Assembly: GCF_003934165.1 (NCBI RefSeq)
Contig: NZ_RKST01000001.1
Span: 310,001 to 374,000 of the forward strand
From: Borborobacter arsenicus
GTDB taxonomy: Bacteria > Pseudomonadota > Alphaproteobacteria > Rhizobiales > Rhizobiaceae
Length of the DNA stretch: 64,000 bases
Direction: 5' to 3'
Position 1 is the stretch's first letter. Every line of letters starts with the position of its first letter. Shown in pieces: positions 10,100 through 19,247 of this stretch. The position numbers and the translations under genes were made by a program. The notes beneath the pieces are model-generated. The model saw nothing but the letters and a program-made list of their open reading frames with translations, ran no database searches and was not told where the DNA came from.

Positions 10100-10302
10100 C
10101 GAATTTTCCGTTTTGTGCCGAATCGTTTGGGCGTGATTTTATCTGCCAGCGTCGGCATAGGCTTGCGGCAATTTTGAAAGCGTATTCGTCCAGCAGCCTA
10201 CTCGGGGTATTTGGCTGGCAGATCGGATCTATCGTGAGGAACAAGGACCAATGGAAACAAGGGCTAAGTTTCAGCCTAAAGGCCTCATACCCTTGTATCA
10301 AA
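10100..10302. other. intergenic stretch between dat and tRNA-Asp
   Basis: About 200 bp, relatively AT-rich, containing the upstream region of the leftward aminotransferase gene and the region beyond the 3' end of tRNA-Asp. I see no convincing gene, hairpin or repeat in it. Confidence 0.4.
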
Positions 10303-10379
10303 TGGCGCGAGTGACGGGACTCGAACCCGCGACCTCCGGCGTGACAGGCCGGCACTCTAACCGACTGAGCTACACCCGC
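10303..10379 (-). tRNA. tRNA-Asp (GTC)
   Basis: A full cloverleaf on the minus strand: acceptor GCGGGTG pairs with CACTCGC (one G-T), D-arm with AGCTCAGTCGGTTAGAG, anticodon loop CTGTCAC with anticodon GTC (plus-strand 10343-10345), and T-arm GGGTTCGAGTCCC. The 3' CCA is encoded (TGG at 10303-10305 on the plus strand). Confidence 0.97.
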
Positions 10380-10534
10380 GCACCGATGCTGTTTGCATCG
10401 TTGGGCGAGGCATTAAGGGGTTCGGTTGTAAGTGTCAAGCGGCCCCGCGCGCCATTTCCCAGCAATTCGCCACTGGTTCTTCCGGACGCATGTCAGACAC
10501 CCTGATGACTGGCAAAATCAAGGTATTTCCGCTT

Positions 10535-10554
10535 GCGGTTCGAGGGCGAACCGC
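10535..10554. other. hairpin upstream of tRNA-Val
   Basis: A perfect 8-bp stem, GCGGTTCG / CGAACCGC, around a 4-base loop, 20 bp before tRNA-Val. There is no T-run beside it, so it is not a standard terminator; it may be part of the tRNA promoter or leader. Confidence 0.4.
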
Positions 10555-10574
10555 TTAAAGGTCCGGCTCGCATC

Positions 10575-10650
<76 letters not shown>

Positions 10651-10752
10651 CAATCCCGGTAGCTTTAATCAGTGCGTAGAGAGCGGCAGGTTCGCCGAAC
10701 CTCTGCCGTGTCCGTAAAACACACCCTGCTGCTCAGGCGACGGTCGAACACC

Positions 10753-10818
10753 ATGCAGCCGGCGCACTGTTCCAACTACATAACCGGCGAAATTCTCCCG
10801 ATCATTGACGGCTATTAA
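10753..10818 (+). pseudogene. possible relic of a short-chain dehydrogenase 3' end
   Basis: A 21-codon stretch ending TAA at 10818 reads MQPAHCSNYITGEILPIIDG plus Y. The part SNYITGEILPI-DGY resembles the last residues of many SDR oxidoreductases (typically S-YITGE-LPI-GGY). Nothing like the rest of an SDR remains upstream, where tRNA-Val lies about 100 bp away. It may be the decayed tail of a gene lost beside the tRNA, or chance. No ribosome site is visible. Confidence 0.3.
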
Positions 10819-10839
10819 GGGCTGCGGACAACGCAGTTC

Positions 10840-12714
10840 TCAACTGCTCGGCCCGCGCTCGGCTTCGGTCTTCTCGATGGCGATCTGCAAGCGAGCGTCG
10901 CGATCATAGACATCGTCGAAATACTCCACCTTGCCGCTCGCATCCGGCCAGGCTGTGAAATAGGCGACATAGACCGGGATCTTGCGCGAAACACGCTCCG
11001 TCGAATGCCCCTGCTTCAGCTTGCCGGCTATATGATCGACATCTGTGCCCAGAACGGCGGCCGCCATGCCGCGCGGGTCCTGAAGGCGCACGCAGCCATG
11101 GCTGAAAGCGCGCGTATCGCGCTCGAACAATGCCTTCTGCGGCGTGTCATGCATGTAGATGGCATGCTTGTTGGGGAACAGGATCTTCAATTCGCCCAGC
11201 GCATTCGCCTCGCTGGGGGTCTGGCGCACGCTATAGGGAACCTTGGCGCCATATTGGCCCCAGTCGATCGATGAAGACGGGATGCGACGCCCCTTCGAAT
11301 CGGTCACCTCATAGCCGGATCGGTCGAGATAGCCGGGATCGTTGCGAAGCCGAGGCAGCATCTCATTGACGATGATCGACTGCGGCACGCCCCAGTAAGG
11401 GTTGTAGTCGACCTGCTCGATCTCATCATAGAAGAAGCTGGTCTGGTTCGTCGGCTTGCCGATGACGACGCGCATCTTCAGCTTTTCCGCACCACCTTCG
11501 ATGAAGCTGGCGGTATAGGCGGGCTGGTTGATAAAGACCCGCGGGTCACCGAGTTCGGACGGCAGCCAGCGCAGTTGCTCCAGCGCGTAGGTGACCTTGG
11601 CGATGCGGTCGGCCCTTGAGGTTCCGGCCAAGGCCGCAACCGTACGCGGCCCGATTACGCCGTCGGCTTTCAGCCCCGCCTTGGTTTGCGCAGCCTTGAT
11701 CAACGGACCAAGCTCGTCGACATAGGTCTCGCTCTGGCCGAAGCGAGCCATCACGTCATTATGTTCCGCGCCAAGCTCCTCGCCATGATCGCGCGCGATC
11801 AGTTGCAGAAGCTTGGGCAGTTCCGGGCTGGATTCGCCAGGCTTCAACAAGAGCTTGGCGTCGACCACGATATCGTTTTCCGCACTGGCCTTCACGGCCT
11901 CGAGTTCGACGCGCAGCGCCTGATATTCCGGATTTTGCGGATGGTAGGATTCCAACAAGCCGCGCGCGTCTCTGGCGCTGGCGAATTGTTTCAGCACATT
12001 GACGCGATCAAGTGGCTTGACCGGAAAATCATGGTAGCCGGAAAGCCGGTTCGGATTGATGCGACCGCCTTGCGCATCACCGACATAGCGCAACACACGC
12101 GCCGACAACGTCATCTCGAAACGTATCAATTCACGTTGCCGGGCGGCCATATTGTCCATGGAATAGGCAGCCCGCGGCACCGTTACGGTGTAGTCCGAGG
12201 TTTCCAGACCATAGCCGCCGGCTTCACTGAGCACTCTCACTGCCTCGCTGGCCCGGCTGTTTGCCGTATGGCCCGAAACCCAGATGAAATCCGGATTGGC
12301 AGCATAATAATCGGCAAGCGCCTTTGCGACTTCCTTTTCGGCATAGAGGTTGAAATCCTGCAGTCCCGCCAGCCCCTCCCGGAAGACTATTCCGCTCAAC
12401 ATCGGTTCGAAGGCGGCAGGTCTGGGTGCGGCTGTTTCAAGCGCCGCAAAGTCTACGCGCACCAGGGGGGCGGCCTTGTATGTGTAATAGGAAGGTCCGC
12501 TGATCTTCGCCACGGGCGCGTTCTTGCGCGGCGTGACGATCCGCCGTTTGGCACTTGGGGGCGGCGGAAAATCACTGTGCGGCGAGCGCATCACGCCATT
12601 TCCGAACAACGTACTGAAAAGCCCTTGAGCATCGGCTTGAGGAACGCTGAGGGACAGCGTCGCAGCGAGAGCGGCAAGCGGGACAAGGGCGGCCTTTTTC
12701 GCGAAGACTGTCAT
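10840..12714 (-). CDS. L,D-transpeptidase, YcbB/LdtD-like
   Basis: Periplasmic enzyme that makes 3-3 cross-links in peptidoglycan or attaches partners to it; L,D-cross-links are abundant in Rhizobiales. The 624-residue protein has a signal peptide (about 1-29, ending VPQADAQ), a scaffold domain, a peptidoglycan-binding-like segment (LGPLIKAAQTKAGLKADGVI, with PRTVAAL after it), and a YkuD catalytic domain with the capping loop of the YcbB class. The catalytic motif is AFSHGCVRLQDP with Cys541, preceded by MHDTPQKALF. The start at 12714 is the second of two adjacent ATGs and has GGGGA at normal distance. Confidence 0.92.
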   Translation of the reverse strand: MTVFAKKAALVPLAALAATLSLSVPQADAQGLFSTLFGNGVMRSPHSDFPPPPSAKRRIVTPRKNAPVAKISGPSYYTYKAAPLVRVDFAALETAAPRPAAFEPMLSGIVFREGLAGLQDFNLYAEKEVAKALADYYAANPDFIWVSGHTANSRASEAVRVLSEAGGYGLETSDYTVTVPRAAYSMDNMAARQRELIRFEMTLSARVLRYVGDAQGGRINPNRLSGYHDFPVKPLDRVNVLKQFASARDARGLLESYHPQNPEYQALRVELEAVKASAENDIVVDAKLLLKPGESSPELPKLLQLIARDHGEELGAEHNDVMARFGQSETYVDELGPLIKAAQTKAGLKADGVIGPRTVAALAGTSRADRIAKVTYALEQLRWLPSELGDPRVFINQPAYTASFIEGGAEKLKMRVVIGKPTNQTSFFYDEIEQVDYNPYWGVPQSIIVNEMLPRLRNDPGYLDRSGYEVTDSKGRRIPSSSIDWGQYGAKVPYSVRQTPSEANALGELKILFPNKHAIYMHDTPQKALFERDTRAFSHGCVRLQDPRGMAAAVLGTDVDHIAGKLKQGHSTERVSRKIPVYVAYFTAWPDASGKVEYFDDVYDRDARLQIAIEKTEAERGPSS

Positions 12715-12953
12715 CATTTCCCCGTTCAACTGAGCTGGCCGAGCCCAATCTCCGCGAAACCAATGAACTCGGCCCACTAGCGGATATAGAGCGCACTCCC
12801 TTCGATTCATACCGATTTGGTTAAGGCTTTATGAAGTTTGGCCATTGCTGTTGCCCAATGGCTTCACGAGATTGCGAGCCGTGGCCGGTGGCAGAGAGGC
12901 GTCGAATATGCATCAATGCTCGAACATATTGCTGGAGATATCGGAGTTCGCTC

Positions 12954-13349
12954 ATGAAAAAAGGCTACAAAACACTGCTTGAAGAAGCCAATGCCGAAAT
13001 CGTGGCGATACCACCGCAGGAAGTGGCGGCACTGCTCGAAGATGACGGCACCGTCGTCGTCGATCTGCGGGACCCGCGCGAATTGCAGCGCGAAGGCATG
13101 ATTCCCGGCGCACAGCACTGCCCGCGCGGAATGCTCGAATTCTGGATCGATCCCGAGAGCCCATATCACAAGCCGATCTTCGCTTCCGGCAAGACCTTCA
13201 TCTTCTATTGCGCCAGCGGTTGGCGCTCCGCCCTTTCAACCAAGACGGCACAGGACATGGGTCTTGAACCGGTCAAACATATTCAAGGCGGCTTCACGGC
13301 CTGGAAGAAGGCCGGGCTGCCCGTTGCTATGCCGGAAAAGAAGGGCTGA
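12954..13349 (+). CDS. rhodanese-like domain protein
   Basis: A single-domain, 131-residue sulfurtransferase. After a short N-terminal helix, VVVDLRDPRELQREGMIPGA matches the rhodanese CH2-A motif, and FIFYCASGWRSALSTKTAQD contains the active-site loop with the catalytic cysteine. The closing GGFTAWKKAGLPV is also standard. ATG at 12954 follows GGAG with 8-base spacing. It probably transfers sulfane sulfur to thiols or cyanide in the cytoplasm; the physiological acceptor is unknown. It converges on the hydrolase gene, only 5 bp apart. Confidence 0.88.
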   Translation: MKKGYKTLLEEANAEIVAIPPQEVAALLEDDGTVVVDLRDPRELQREGMIPGAQHCPRGMLEFWIDPESPYHKPIFASGKTFIFYCASGWRSALSTKTAQDMGLEPVKHIQGGFTAWKKAGLPVAMPEKKG

Positions 13350-13354
13350 AAGGA

Positions 13355-14260
13355 TCAGTGCGCCATTTCGTCGGCACTGCCGGCAAATCCAACCGCCAGT
13401 TGCACAACCGTGGGGTCCGTCAATATGCGCCGGTGGCCCAGCCCCGGTGCCCACTGCAGCCGGACATGGGAGCCAGCAGAGCCAAGCGCGCTGGCATTAT
13501 CGGCCGAGACCTCACGATCGTCCGGCGCGTGGATCACCAGCACCGGCACCTTCAGGCGCTGCAGGAATTCGGACCCGACGAAATAGGCCAGCCGATGACC
13601 GGAAATCCGCTCGACCTGGCGATCAGCGGATGACGCAGAACGCGGGCCGATATTGATGTGCCTGCCAAAGCCCGCAAAAACGTCAGACATGGCATTGGGC
13701 GCGGCAACGAGCACAAGGCGCTGGACGGATAACGGGGCGATGCCCCGAATGGCGCCAGCCGCTGCGCTGAGCGCTACTGCCCCACCAAAGGAGTGGCCGA
13801 CGACGCAGGTGAACGGCCCGAACCATTCATCCGCCACCCGCACGGCATCGACCGCATTGGCCATGGTGAGCCGCCGGCCCTGCGATGCGCCGTGTCCGGG
13901 CAGGTCAAGCGACAGGACGCGAAAACCCGCCCTGCGATACCCCTCGATCAGCAAGCGCATATATTCGGTGCGTGAACGCCAGCCATGCACGACCAGCACC
14001 GTTCCAGCCGCCAATCGGCGCGGCACCGGCTTAAACTCATGGACGGTTATACAGCCGGAACGCGCTTTCAGCCGATGATGGCGGGCTTCGCTCATGAAAT
14101 CGGCGGCACTTTCCACGGCCCGCCGCTCGCCCGCGGTAAGCTTGCGCCGGTCCGGCGTGCGGCAAAACAACTCGAACGCCGCTCGTCCGCCGAGCCGCGG
14201 CGTCAGATGCTCGGCCGCCCCGAACATGCCACGGATGACCTTGAGGCCAATTGATGCCAT
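13355..14260 (-). CDS. alpha/beta hydrolase
   Basis: 301-residue cytoplasmic serine hydrolase. The elements in order are VLVVHGWRSRTEYM (oxyanion strand), LSLDLPGHGASQG, the nucleophile elbow GHSFGG, an acid in VPVLVIHAPDDREV and a terminal His in APGLGHRRIL. The ~80-residue N-terminal part is not recognised. It is divergent from the MarR gene with two palindromic operator-like sites between them, so it is the likely target of that regulator. Substrate unknown; esterase or lysophospholipase-like activities are possible. Confidence 0.87.
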   Translation of the reverse strand: MASIGLKVIRGMFGAAEHLTPRLGGRAAFELFCRTPDRRKLTAGERRAVESAADFMSEARHHRLKARSGCITVHEFKPVPRRLAAGTVLVVHGWRSRTEYMRLLIEGYRRAGFRVLSLDLPGHGASQGRRLTMANAVDAVRVADEWFGPFTCVVGHSFGGAVALSAAAGAIRGIAPLSVQRLVLVAAPNAMSDVFAGFGRHINIGPRSASSADRQVERISGHRLAYFVGSEFLQRLKVPVLVIHAPDDREVSADNASALGSAGSHVRLQWAPGLGHRRILTDPTVVQLAVGFAGSADEMAH

Positions 14261-14279
14261 ATTAGCAATCCGACCAATG

Positions 14280-14313
14280 GTTCAATCATGAACATAATAG
14301 TTCAAGCATGAAC
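14280..14313. promoter_or_regulatory. twin palindromes in the hydrolase-marR control region
   Basis: Two copies of GTTCA-N4-TGAAC (14280-14293, spacer ATCA; 14300-14313, spacer AGCA) lie with centres 20 bp apart, about two helical turns. The second overlaps the marR start codon at 14308. They are the only strong symmetry in the 47-bp gap and are the expected form of a MarR-dimer operator controlling both genes. Confidence 0.65.
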
Positions 14314-14760
14314 GATAATCAACAGCTGCCGTGGGACAATCCGCGCTTCCGCAACTGGGTTGCGGTTGCCCGCGCCTGCCATTCCGTCGAGCGCGCGCTG
14401 GCGGCGGCACTGCAACCGCTCGACCTCAAGCCCGCGCAACTCGATGTGCTGATGAATCTATACCGCCATCCCGGCATGTCGCAGCACGACCTGGCCCGAA
14501 AGCTGCTGGTCGGCCGGTCCAATATCACCATGCTCCTGCCGCAACTGGAAGGTCGCCAGCTTGTCCGGCGCGAAAGTGACTGCAAGGACCGGCGAATCCT
14601 GCGGCTTTCTCTCACCAGCGATGGCGAGGCACTGCTGATGAAGGCTCTCGAAGTGCATATGGCACTGATCGAAAAGGTCATGGCGCAATCTTCCGCTACC
14701 GAATGCGACATGATCGGTGAGCAGATGAGGCGCATCGCCGACGTCCTCAAGATCGATTAG
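14308..14760 (+). CDS. MarR-family transcriptional regulator
   Basis: A 150-residue winged-helix regulator. The recognition region is HPGMSQHDLARKLLVGRSNI followed by TMLLPQLEGRQLVRR, and the wing is DCKDRRILRLSLTSDGEAL (the DxR wing signature). It is divergent from the alpha/beta hydrolase and starts inside one of two identical palindromes, so autoregulation is likely. No Shine-Dalgarno site is visible and the message may be leaderless. MarR proteins usually release DNA on binding phenolic or lipid ligands or on cysteine oxidation; the ligand here is unknown. Confidence 0.92.
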   Translation: MNDNQQLPWDNPRFRNWVAVARACHSVERALAAALQPLDLKPAQLDVLMNLYRHPGMSQHDLARKLLVGRSNITMLLPQLEGRQLVRRESDCKDRRILRLSLTSDGEALLMKALEVHMALIEKVMAQSSATECDMIGEQMRRIADVLKID

Positions 14761-14772
14761 GGCATCAGGCCT

Positions 14773-15384
14773 TCACCACATGCTGGCTTTGGCACGCGCC
14801 GGCCAGTCGCGATCATAGGCATCCCCGTCGATGCGTCTCTTGCTTGCCTGTTCCAATATCCTGCCAGGTGAAGGCAGCGACTTCGCATCGACATGTTTTT
14901 GTGGATTCCACAAATCCGAGCGATGGATGGCGCGGGCACACTGGAAATAGACCACATCGACCTCAATCACGATCACGGAGCGCGGCGGCTTGCCGTCGAC
15001 CGCAAACGACGCGCAAAGCTCGGTATCGATAGTGATATGCGCGTGGCCATTGACCCGCAAAGTGGTGCCGGAACCCGGAACGAGAAACAGCAGCCCAACC
15101 CTGTTGTCAGCGAGGATATTTTTCAGGGAATCGAGGCGGTTGTTGCCACGTCGGTCCGGGAGCATCAATGTTTTGGCGTCATGGATGCGCACGAAACCGG
15201 AAAGATCGCCGCGCGGCGAGCAGTCGAGCCCGTCAGACCCGCTGGTCGCCAGGACGGCGAAAGGCGAATTTTCGATGAAGACGGCATATTCGGGGCTTAC
15301 ATGATCCAGTTCCTTGATCAGTGAAGCTTCGCCCGGCTGGCCGTACAGTTCCTCAAGGGCTGCAATCGTGGTGATGACCGACAT
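14773..15384 (-). CDS. FMN-binding pyridoxamine-phosphate-oxidase-like protein
   Basis: 203 residues of the split-barrel PPOX superfamily, resembling the MSMEG_1061 type. ENSPFAVLATSGSDGLDCSP with RGDLSGFV is the first flavin-contact segment, and PDRRGNNRLDSLKNIL followed by GLLFLVPGSGTTLRVNGHA matches the second strand pair with the conserved RVNG turn. It probably binds FMN or F420-like cofactors as an oxidoreductase; the substrate is unknown. ATG at 15384 has GGGAG upstream. It lies 51 bp downstream of the DUF971 gene on the same strand and may share its transcript. Confidence 0.85.
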   Translation of the reverse strand: MSVITTIAALEELYGQPGEASLIKELDHVSPEYAVFIENSPFAVLATSGSDGLDCSPRGDLSGFVRIHDAKTLMLPDRRGNNRLDSLKNILADNRVGLLFLVPGSGTTLRVNGHAHITIDTELCASFAVDGKPPRSVIVIEVDVVYFQCARAIHRSDLWNPQKHVDAKSLPSPGRILEQASKRRIDGDAYDRDWPARAKASMW

Positions 15385-15435
15385 TCGTAGGCTCCCTTGG
15401 CTCGTGGGGGCATCAGCGATGCCGCTTACTTTATC

Positions 15436-15786
15436 CTATCCGCGTGACAGGCCCTTCTCGGCAAGTTCAGCCAGATAGGCGTTCCAGCGTTCATCCTTGT
15501 CGCGACCGAGTTCCTCCAGATAGCTCCAGCTGAAGATGCCGGTATCGTGCATGTCGTCGAAAGCGATACGGATCGCGTAGTTGCCGACCGGATCTATCGA
15601 CATGATGGCCACGTTGCGTTTGCCGGGCACGGTGATGCGTTGTTCGGGCGAATGGCCCTGCACCTCGGCCGACGGCGACACGACGCGCAAGAACTCTGCC
15701 GACAACTCATATGGCTGGCGATCCGGAAAAGTGATCGTCAACATCTTGCGATCCTTGGAAACCCTCAATTCCTTTGGCGCCGTCAT
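15436..15786 (-). CDS. DUF971 protein (gamma-butyrobetaine hydroxylase-like N-terminal domain)
   Basis: A 116-residue stand-alone copy of the domain found at the N-terminus of gamma-butyrobetaine dioxygenases. Typical features are the early basic strand [30 protein letters not shown] and the C-terminal [18 protein letters not shown]. The start at 15786 is preceded by GGGCGGGA. Proteins of this family lie next to mrp or moaA in many alphaproteobacteria, suggesting a link to iron-sulfur or molybdenum cofactor assembly; that role is inferred. Here it is divergent from moaA. Confidence 0.88.
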   Translation of the reverse strand: MTAPKELRVSKDRKMLTITFPDRQPYELSAEFLRVVSPSAEVQGHSPEQRITVPGKRNVAIMSIDPVGNYAIRIAFDDMHDTGIFSWSYLEELGRDKDERWNAYLAELAEKGLSRG

Positions 15787-15872
15787 GATCCCGCCCTGTC
15801 CTTTGCTTCCGCAAGAACCTACGCGCCTTCTTTGCTCTCGGAAAGCCCACTGCGCCACTGTGCCACAAAGCT

Positions 15873-15888
15873 GGAACCGATTGGTTCC
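15873..15888. promoter_or_regulatory. palindrome in the DUF971-moaA control region
   Basis: GGAACC-GATT-GGTTCC, a perfect 6-bp inverted repeat with a 4-base spacer, in the 234-bp gap between the divergent DUF971 gene and moaA. It could be an operator; no regulator is identified. Confidence 0.35.
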
Positions 15889-16020
15889 GGGCTTGGGATT
15901 GCGGTATCTTGGATCGGAATGCTACCAAATGGTTGGAGCACAGGGCTTGAATGCGCGGCGCGATTGCATGACATTGACAGGATTGGGCAATTCGGCCGGG
16001 GTGGAGCGGGAACGGCAGTC

Positions 16021-17016
16021 ATGGACATGATCGATCCTTTTGGGCGCACCATAAGCTATCTGCGCGTGTCGGTTACCGATCGATGCGACTTCCGCTGCAC
16101 TTATTGCATGGCGGAAGACATGACCTTCCTGCCGAAAAAGGACCTGTTGTCGCTGGAAGAACTCGACCGGCTGTGCACGGTGTTCATCGAAAAAGGTGTC
16201 AGGAAGCTGCGCCTGACAGGGGGCGAGCCGCTTGTCCGCCGCAACATCATGCATCTGGTGCGCCAGCTCTCGCGCCATCTCGACAGCGGCGCGCTCGAAG
16301 AACTGACGCTGACGACCAATGGTTCGCAATTGTCCCGCTTCGCGGCCGAACTGGCAGATTGCGGCGTCAGGCGCATCAACGTCTCGCTCGATACGCGCGA
16401 TGCCGACAAGTTCCACGCCATTACCCGCTGGGGCAACCTCGACAAAGTGCTGGCAGGCATCGATGCAGCTCAGGAGGCCGGGCTGAAGGTGAAGATCAAC
16501 GCAGTCGCGCTGAAGGACTTCAACGACGCCGAACTGCCCGACCTGATGCGCTGGGCACATGGCCGCGGCATGGACATGACCGTGATCGAAACCATGCCGA
16601 TGGGCGAGATCGATGAGGATCGCACAGATCAATATCTGCCGTTGTCGCTTTTACGTGCCAACCTCGAGCGCCAGTTCACCCTGACCGACATTCCCTTCAA
16701 GACCGGCGGCCCTGCCCGCTATGTCGAAGTGGCCGAAACCAGCGGTCGGCTCGGCTTCATCACCCCGATGACGCATAATTTCTGCGAAAGCTGCAACCGC
16801 GTGCGCCTGACCTGCACCGGCACGCTCTATATGTGCCTTGGTCAGGAAGACGCCGCCGACCTGCGCGCGCCGCTACGGGCCTCCGAGGGCAATGAGCTTC
16901 TGTCTAGCGCCATTGACGAAGCGATCGGGCGCAAGCCGAAGGGACATGACTTCGTCATCGACCGCCGCACCAAGCGGCCCGCCGTCTCCCGCCATATGAG
17001 CGTCACCGGCGGCTGA
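16021..17016 (+). CDS. moaA: GTP 3',8-cyclase (molybdenum cofactor biosynthesis)
   Basis: Radical-SAM enzyme that starts molybdopterin synthesis by converting GTP to 3',8-cyclo-7,8-dihydro-GTP. The N-terminal [4Fe-4S] cluster is bound by C22, C26 and C29 (CDFRCTYC). A second cluster is bound by C255, C258 and C272 (CESC, then CTGTLYMC). The protein ends in the conserved Gly-Gly. Its 331 residues are normal length. The start at 16021 gives [20 protein letters not shown]; the frame is open further upstream but carries nothing MoaA-like. The pathway serves molybdoenzymes such as the coxSLM-type hydroxylase in this window. Confidence 0.96.
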   Translation: MDMIDPFGRTISYLRVSVTDRCDFRCTYCMAEDMTFLPKKDLLSLEELDRLCTVFIEKGVRKLRLTGGEPLVRRNIMHLVRQLSRHLDSGALEELTLTTNGSQLSRFAAELADCGVRRINVSLDTRDADKFHAITRWGNLDKVLAGIDAAQEAGLKVKINAVALKDFNDAELPDLMRWAHGRGMDMTVIETMPMGEIDEDRTDQYLPLSLLRANLERQFTLTDIPFKTGGPARYVEVAETSGRLGFITPMTHNFCESCNRVRLTCTGTLYMCLGQEDAADLRAPLRASEGNELLSSAIDEAIGRKPKGHDFVIDRRTKRPAVSRHMSVTGG

Positions 17017-17099
17017 TCTACCCCTATCCAGTTCTGATCTATTTATTTTTGCCGTTTGCGGTTTCGCAGCCGGCTGCTACATGCGGCGTTTTGGTTCTA

Positions 17100-18035
17100 A
17101 TGGAATCGGACGTCTTGGCTCTTTCTCATAATCAGCGCGGCGCCCTCTTCATGGTCGTGTCAATGGCCGGGTTTACGACCAATGACGCCCTCATAAAAAT
17201 TACCACGGCAGATCTGAATGCCGGTCAGCTCATGTTCGTGCGCGGCCTGTTTGCGACGATTCTGATCACCCTCATCGCCTGGCATCGAGGCGCACTAAAG
17301 GTGCCGCGCTTTGCCCTCCATCCATTGGTTTGGCTGCGGGCATTGTGCGAAATCGGCGGTACGGTGTTCTTCATCGCTGCCCTCCAGCATCTGCCGATCG
17401 CCAATGTCTCGGCCGTACTGCAAGCCGTACCTCTCGCTGTCACCATGGGAGCAGCGCTATTTTTCGGCGAAGGCGTTGGTTGGCGCCGGTGGCTTGCGAT
17501 CATCGCCGGCTTTATCGGCGTGTTGATCGTTGTGCGGCCCGGTGTCGAGGGCTTCAACGCCTATGCCGTTCTGGTCCTGGTCTGCGTCATGTTCACAGCC
17601 TTGCGCGATCTCGTCACCCGCAAGCTTCCCACAGCTATTCCCTCCCTCTTCGTATCGGTCTCGACGTCGCTCGCCGTCACGCTTGGCGGCTGCGCGCTGA
17701 TTGCGCCGCTGGGCGGCTGGCAGCCTGTTTCGGGCGAAAACCTGGTCCTCCTCGGCTCGGCGGCCGTGCTGATCCTGTTCGGCTACCAGTTCATCGTCCT
17801 GTCGACGCGTGAAGGCGACATCTCCTATATCGCGCCGTTTCGCTATACCTCGCTACTGTGGTCGATCCTGCTTGGTTACTGGATATTCGCCGACATGCCG
17901 GACGCAGCAATGATCGTTGGCTCAGCCATCATCGTTGGCTCCGGTCTCTATACACTCTACCGTGAACAGGTCGTCGGAAAGTCCATGAACGCCACAAAAA
18001 GCACCGCACCGGGCATGACGCCGGATGGCCTGTGA
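17100..18035 (+). CDS. EamA/DMT-family transporter
   Basis: Inner-membrane protein of 311 residues with about ten membrane helices in two EamA repeats. Segments such as VWLRALCEIGGTVFFIAALQ and LPIANVSAVLQAVPLAVTMG, with ALFFGEGVGWRRWLAI, are typical of the RhaT/YdcZ-like drug/metabolite exporter superfamily. Export of an amino acid, nucleobase or other metabolite is likely, but the substrate cannot be assigned. It starts 83 bp after moaA and is followed 3 bp later by the MFS gene, so these two form an operon, perhaps with mobB. Confidence 0.87.
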   Translation: MESDVLALSHNQRGALFMVVSMAGFTTNDALIKITTADLNAGQLMFVRGLFATILITLIAWHRGALKVPRFALHPLVWLRALCEIGGTVFFIAALQHLPIANVSAVLQAVPLAVTMGAALFFGEGVGWRRWLAIIAGFIGVLIVVRPGVEGFNAYAVLVLVCVMFTALRDLVTRKLPTAIPSLFVSVSTSLAVTLGGCALIAPLGGWQPVSGENLVLLGSAAVLILFGYQFIVLSTREGDISYIAPFRYTSLLWSILLGYWIFADMPDAAMIVGSAIIVGSGLYTLYREQVVGKSMNATKSTAPGMTPDGL

Positions 18036-18038
18036 GTA

Positions 18039-19247
18039 ATGACACGACAATTCCTCAATCCGAAGAGCGCTCCGCATATCTTCACGCTCGTCGTGGCGAC
18101 GGCGCTAAGCAATCTGTCGATGAATGTGTTCCTGCCCTCCCTGCCGGGCATGGCACGCTATTTCGAGGCCGACTATGCAGTCGTGCAATTGCTGGTCTCG
18201 CTCTATCTGGCTGCGATAGCAATCGTGCAGCTGTTCATCGGGCCCGCCTCCGACAGATACGGCCGCCGGCCGGTAATGTTGGTTTGCCTGGGCATATTCA
18301 TCATCGGAACCCTAGCTGCCATCTACGCCCCGACCATCGAGTTCCTGCTGGCCTGCCGGCTGCTGCAGGCTTTCTCGGCGGCAGGCATGGTGCTGGCCAG
18401 AGCGGTGGTGCGCGACACGGTCGACGCGGCACAGGCTGCAAGCAAGATCGGCTACATTACCATGGGCATGGCCCTGGTGCCGATGCTGGCGCCAATCGTC
18501 GGCGGCTTCCTGGAGGAGATTTACGGCTGGAAATCGACCTTCCTGTTGATGCTGGTGTCCGGCCTGCTCACTTTTGCACTTGTCTGGTTTGATCTTGGCG
18601 AAACCAACCACGTCAAGTCCAGCAGCTTCCTCGCACAGTTCCGTGCCTACCCTGAACTGATCGGCTCACCGCGTTTCTGGGGCTATACCGCAACGGCCGC
18701 GTTCACTTCGGGCGCATTCTACGCCTTTCTTGGCGGCGGCCCTTACGTCGCAACCGATGTCCTGAACCTGTCACCTTCACAATACGGCTTCTATTTCGGC
18801 ATCATCTCAGCCGGCTATCTGCTAGGCAATTTCCTGTCGGGACGCTTTTCAAGCACCATCGGCATCAATCGGATGATGCTCTACGGCAATCTCATCGCCA
18901 TCTTCGGGATGGCGCTTTCCCTGGGCTTGTTCCTGCTTGGCGTGGACCATCCGCTTTCGCTCTTCGGGCCGATCTTTTTCACCGGCGTCGGCAATGGCGT
19001 GACCCTGCCCAGTGCCAATGCCGGTATCGTCAGCGTGAATCTGCGGCTGGCCGGTTCGGCATCCGGGCTCGGCGGCGCGCTCCAGGTCGGAGGCGGTGCA
19101 TTGCTGGCGGTGTTGGCCGGCGCGCTGCTGACGCCGGGCACCGGCCCCTACCCGCTGATCGTCGTCATGCTGATTTCATCCTTGGCCGGTGCAGCATCGA
19201 CACTTTTCGTGATATTCACCAAAAGCCGGGGGGAGGATGAATGGTGA
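18039..19247 (+). CDS. Bcr/CflA-type MFS drug efflux transporter
   Basis: 402-residue, 12-helix proton-driven exporter. Early residues NLSMNVFLPSLPGMARYFEA match the Bcr/CflA subfamily (DHA1), and the loop motif A appears as GPASDRYGRRPVML. LLQAFSAAGMVLARAVVRD is the usual fourth/fifth-helix segment. It follows the EamA gene by 3 bp and its last codons overlap the start of mobB, which places both transporters inside a molybdenum-cofactor gene string without an evident functional reason. Confidence 0.9.
   Translation: MTRQFLNPKSAPHIFTLVVATALSNLSMNVFLPSLPGMARYFEADYAVVQLLVSLYLAAIAIVQLFIGPASDRYGRRPVMLVCLGIFIIGTLAAIYAPTIEFLLACRLLQAFSAAGMVLARAVVRDTVDAAQAASKIGYITMGMALVPMLAPIVGGFLEEIYGWKSTFLLMLVSGLLTFALVWFDLGETNHVKSSSFLAQFRAYPELIGSPRFWGYTATAAFTSGAFYAFLGGGPYVATDVLNLSPSQYGFYFGIISAGYLLGNFLSGRFSSTIGINRMMLYGNLIAIFGMALSLGLFLLGVDHPLSLFGPIFFTGVGNGVTLPSANAGIVSVNLRLAGSASGLGGALQVGGGALLAVLAGALLTPGTGPYPLIVVMLISSLAGAASTLFVIFTKSRGEDEW

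Noticed and set aside
10691-10712. Terminator for tRNA-Val from the GGCAGGTTCG...CGAACCTCTGCC symmetry
   Set aside because: The arms do not align without a bulge and no T-run follows; support is too weak to list as a terminator.
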